Shown here in pieces: positions 62,050 to 64,000 of a stretch of DNA of 64,000 nt. The stretch covers positions 62,001 to 126,000 of the forward strand of contig NZ_QXFJ01000027.1 in the NCBI RefSeq assembly GCF_003584165.1, written 5' to 3'. The notes under the pieces are model-generated. The model saw nothing but the letters and a program-made list of their open reading frames with translations, had not been told where the DNA came from and did no database searches. Numbering within the stretch: position 1 is the stretch's first letter; each line of letters opens with the position of its first letter. Position numbers and translations under genes: made by a program. This DNA comes from Flagellimonas aequoris. GTDB taxonomy: Bacteria; Bacteroidota; Bacteroidia; Flavobacteriales; Flavobacteriaceae.

Positions 62050-62205
62050 ATGGAAAATGTTGCAACAGACAATACGATTTGGTACGTGCTCGGCGTATTG
62101 GGGCTTATTTATTTGGTGATTTTGACCAGAAATAAAAGAGCCACCAAACGTAGGAAATCGCGCAGGTTCATGGAAGGAAAGCGAAGGCGGGACAATGAAC
62201 AGTGA
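62050..62205 (+). CDS. Small basic single-pass membrane protein (51 residues)
   Basis: This short frame begins MENVATDNTIWYVLGVLGLI and has one membrane helix (about 11-26), then a strongly basic tail (NKRATKRRKSRRF, MEGKRRRD). The arrangement is typical of a small membrane protein with its positive tail inside. It lies 17 bases after the preceding gene. Its last codons enter the CAAT heptad array. Nothing in it identifies a family. Confidence 0.55.
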   Translation: MENVATDNTIWYVLGVLGLIYLVILTRNKRATKRRKSRRFMEGKRRRDNEQ

Positions 62206-62305
62206 ACAATGGACAATTACCAATTCATAATGAGCAATTGACAGTACAAATACCGATCGGACAACAACTGTTAATTGATTATTGTTTATTGAACATTGAT
62301 AATTG
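62193..62305. repeat. Heptad-phased CAAT/ATTG imperfect dyad
   Basis: CAAT-like starts occur at 62193, 62200 (CAGT), 62207, 62214, 62221, 62228 (TAAT), 62235 and 62242 (CAGT), exactly seven bases apart. Their inverted counterparts follow as ACTG at 62267 and ATTG at 62274, 62281, 62288, 62295 and 62302, again exactly seven apart. Between them lies the palindrome CCGATCGG (62253-62260), whose centre coincides with the dyad of the arms within one base. The array ends 5 bases before the adenosyltransferase ATG at 62311. Confidence 0.85.
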
Positions 62306-62310
62306 AAAAA

Positions 62311-62868
62311 ATGAAAATATACACCAAAACAGGCGATAAGGGCACCACGGCACTATTTACAGGCCGAAGGGTTCCCAAACACCATATCCGCATAGAGAGT
62401 TACGGCACCATCGATGAACTCAATTCGCATTTGGGGCTGCTCCGCGATCAGCAAATGGATGCCCATTCCAAAGAAATGTTGGTACTGATCCAAAAAAAAC
62501 TCTTCACCGTGGGATCTATATTGGCCACGGAACCCGACAAGGACAAACGCCTGAAAATTTCACGAATTAGCCAAGAGGACATTGCCCTTTTGGAACAGGA
62601 AATGGACCAAATGAACGAAAACCTTCCTGAAATGACACATTTTATCCTTCCTGGAGGCCACACGACCGTGTCATACTGTCATATTGCCAGAACGGTTTGC
62701 CGTAGGGCTGAGCGGATGATCTCCTATTTGCACGAGAACGAACCTGTTCCAGATACCTTGCTTTCCTATATGAATCGCCTATCCGACTACCTTTTTGTAT
62801 TGGCACGAAAGTTGTCCAAAGATGTAAACGCCGATGAAATCAAGTGGATTCCGGAGAAATTGGACTGA
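62311..62868 (+). CDS. ATP:cob(I)alamin adenosyltransferase (PduO type)
   Basis: This 185-residue enzyme transfers adenosine from ATP to cob(I)alamin to make the B12 coenzyme. The ATP loop is MKIYTKTGDKGTTALFTGRR (residues 1-20), with RIESYGTIDELNSHLGLLR next, and GGHTTVSYCHIARTVCRRAER near residue 125. A longer frame begins with a TTG at 62296, inside the heptad array; the ATG at 62311 gives the family N-terminus. No cobalamin riboswitch was recognised. Regulation may involve the upstream dyad. Confidence 0.93.
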   Translation: MKIYTKTGDKGTTALFTGRRVPKHHIRIESYGTIDELNSHLGLLRDQQMDAHSKEMLVLIQKKLFTVGSILATEPDKDKRLKISRISQEDIALLEQEMDQMNENLPEMTHFILPGGHTTVSYCHIARTVCRRAERMISYLHENEPVPDTLLSYMNRLSDYLFVLARKLSKDVNADEIKWIPEKLD

Positions 62869-62936
62869 TAAAATCGTTTTTTTGACCGCTAAGTTTTGCC
62901 AACAATAAAATAATTTTTAAATAATCCAGTTTTTAC

Positions 62937-62966
62937 TTGACAAATTGGGTTTAAAATTTATTTTTG
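62937..62966 (+). promoter_or_regulatory. Strong promoter of the DUF2795 gene
   Basis: TTG (62937-62939, within TTGACA), a 19-base spacer and TATTTTTG (62959-62966) form a near-ideal Bacteroidota promoter. The ATG at 62994 is 27 bases downstream. Confidence 0.75.
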
Positions 62967-62993
62967 CAAAAAATTTAAAATCAAACCGTTACT

Positions 62994-63218
62994 ATGTACT
63001 GGACGTTAGAACTAGCCTCATATTTAAGTGATGCACCTTGGCCAGCCACCAAAGACGAACTGATAGATTACGCGATTCGTACGGGAGCCCCGTTGGAAGT
63101 AGTTGAAAATTTGCAGTCCATGGAAGAAGAGGGCGGCGAGATATACGAATCCATCGAAGAGATCTGGCCTGATTATCCCACCGAGGAAGATTACCTCTGG
63201 AACGAGGATGAATATTAA
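62994..63218 (+). CDS. DUF2795 domain-containing protein
   Basis: This 74-residue acidic protein starts MYWTLELASYLSDAPWPATKDELIDYAIRTGAP, the DUF2795 fold, and ends with an acidic, Asp/Glu/Tyr-rich tail (WPDYPTEEDYLWNEDEY). The family is small and uncharacterised. It has the best promoter in the window and its own terminator, so it is likely a highly expressed monocistronic gene. It commonly lies beside secA in flavobacteria. Confidence 0.88.
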   Translation: MYWTLELASYLSDAPWPATKDELIDYAIRTGAPLEVVENLQSMEEEGGEIYESIEEIWPDYPTEEDYLWNEDEY

Positions 63219-63243
63219 ATTCATAAAGCACAAAGCACGTTAA

Positions 63244-63268
63244 AAAGTCTCATCTGAGGCTTTTTTTT
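63244..63268 (+). terminator. Rho-independent terminator after the DUF2795 gene
   Basis: AAAGTCTC (63244-63251) pairs with GAGGCTTT (63256-63263) around a four-base loop, with one wobble pair, followed by a T run to 63268. Confidence 0.8.
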
Positions 63269-63271
63269 ATG

Positions 63272-63279
63272 TAATTTTG
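63272..63279 (+). promoter_or_regulatory. -7 promoter element of secA
   Basis: TAATTTTG matches TAnnTTTG exactly, directly after the preceding terminator, giving a leader of about 70 bases before the ATG at 63354. Confidence 0.5.
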
Positions 63280-63353
63280 ACAGCCCAGCAAAAGATTTCC
63301 ATCGTAATCCCATCCTTGGAACAGCTTTTGCCATTCAAACGAAAAATTATTCC

Positions 63354-64000
63354 ATGAGTTTAATTAATTCCGTACTAAAGGTTTTTGTAGGAGATAAATC
63401 GGAGAAAGATGTAAAAGCGCTCCAACCTTTGGTAAAAGAAATAAAATCCTTCGAGCAGCAGTTGGAAGGATTGTCGCACGATGAACTAAGACAGAAAACC
63501 GTCGATTTCAAGGCCAAGATCGCTGAGGACTGCAAAGAGATCAACGATAAGATCGCAGCCCTTGAAGCAGAAGTCGAAGCCTCCAATGACATCGACCGAA
63601 ACGAAGAAATCTATACTGAAATTGACAAGCTGAACGAAGAGGCCTATAAAATTTCAGAAAATACCCTGAACACTATCTTACCCGAAGCCTTTGCCGTGGT
63701 AAAAGAAACCGCAAAACGCTTCGCGGCCAACGAAACTTTAACGGTAACCGCCACCGAGTTTGACAGAAAATTGTCCGGTGACAGGGACTATGTGACCTTG
63801 GAGGATGACAAGGCCGTTTGGCAAAACTCATGGGATGCCGCCGGAAAAGAAGTCACTTGGGATATGGTCCATTATGATGTGCAGTTGATTGGAGGTATTG
63901 CATTACACCAAGGAAAAATCGCGGAAATGCAGACCGGTGAAGGTAAGACCCTTGTGGCCACCCTCCCGCTCTATCTGAACGCCTTGGCAGGAAAAGGGGC
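63354..64000 (+). CDS. secA: Preprotein translocase subunit SecA (partial, N-terminal)
   Basis: The first 215 codons are in the window; the rest lies beyond the edge. The N-terminus [20 protein letters not shown] and the segment with [32 protein letters not shown] carry the Walker A motif of the SecA motor, which drives export through SecYEG. An insertion of about 40 residues near residue 60-100 (with [16 protein letters not shown]) is present, as in other Bacteroidota SecA proteins. It has its own promoter after a terminator. Confidence 0.95.
   Translation, partial: MSLINSVLKVFVGDKSEKDVKALQPLVKEIKSFEQQLEGLSHDELRQKTVDFKAKIAEDCKEINDKIAALEAEVEASNDIDRNEEIYTEIDKLNEEAYKISENTLNTILPEAFAVVKETAKRFAANETLTVTATEFDRKLSGDRDYVTLEDDKAVWQNSWDAAGKEVTWDMVHYDVQLIGGIALHQGKIAEMQTGEGKTLVATLPLYLNALAGKG

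Noticed and set aside
62193..62305. CRISPR-like array
   Set aside because: The repeated unit is only 7 bases with no spacer of 30 or more bases, and no cas gene is present.
62206..62310. Cobalamin riboswitch before the adenosyltransferase gene
   Set aside because: The leader is short and made of CAAT heptads; none of the conserved B12-box sequence was found.

Overview
This window is chromosomal DNA from a member of the Flavobacteriaceae. The gene order and protein variants look closest to the Muricauda/Allomuricauda/Flagellimonas group, although the genus is an inference. The phylum call rests on several signs. Promoters have the Bacteroidota form, a TTG at -33 and TAnnTTTG at -7. Ribosome-binding sites are nearly absent. 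Typical families are present: GldI, GH97, long LepB, WbqC, DUF5683, DUF6122, DUF3810, OstA-like LptA, CCC-motif membrane proteins and many lipoproteins. There is no prophage, insertion sequence, CRISPR array, tRNA or rRNA, and no intergenic gap exceeds about 250 bases. It is mostly housekeeping DNA.

Layout. 1-4284 (+): end of parB, DUF5683, dapB, lepB, WbqC, DUF6122. 4273-10539 (-): TPR protein and ribH, then a repeat-filled gap, then a tight run of small membrane protein, mutL, two rhomboids and an endonuclease/phosphatase-family protein. 10667-13028 (+): recF, lipoprotein, DUF721, acetyltransferase. 13042-14546 (-): ndk and a PhoD-like lipoprotein. 14621-22777 (+): DHH phosphoesterase, gldI, cyclophilin-FKBP fusion, DUF3810, two amidohydrolase-family proteins. 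23693-31975 (+): RNA methyltransferase, M48 protease, (p)ppGpp synthetase/hydrolase, Fur-like regulator, purA, GH97. 32082-41961 (+): dps, OstA-like protein, class III aminotransferase, TPR protein, two DUF368 proteins, aroE, DUF349 protein. 42036-46334: CBS protein (-), secreted repeat protein (+), then zapB-like, zapA, a 6S-like RNA and rny (-). 46500-54513: M23 peptidase, secreted protein, cysteine desulfurase (-), lipoprotein, Smr protein (-), three small membrane proteins, recQ (-). 54699-64000 (+ except pssA): kpsF, tatC, carboxymuconolactone decarboxylase-like protein, lptB, pssA (-), DUF4105, ABC-F, reduced methyltransferase relative, 51-residue membrane protein, cobalamin adenosyltransferase, DUF2795, start of secA.

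Functional themes. Envelope biogenesis is prominent: LepB, OstA-like protein, LptB, KpsF (Kdo precursor), TatC, SecA, PssA, M23 peptidase and lipoproteins. DNA replication, repair and division genes include ParB, RecF, MutL, RecQ and ZapA/ZapB-like. Stress and growth control include the (p)ppGpp enzyme, the Fur-like protein, Dps and the 6S-like RNA.

The most unusual signals are non-coding. A large imperfect dyad built from exactly 7-bp-spaced CAAT units lies just before the cobalamin adenosyltransferase start (62193-62305). An exactly 8-bp-spaced TGG array sits next to a 6/7-bp CTTGAA array between ribH and the mutL operon (9138-9285). A perfect 20-bp palindrome overlaps the dps promoter (31984-32003). 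A 6S-like structured RNA lies between zapA and rny. Protein oddities include an acetyltransferase with a stop codon directly after its likely ATG, a methyltransferase relative that has lost its AdoMet-binding core, and amidohydrolase-like domains lacking the metal-binding HxH.
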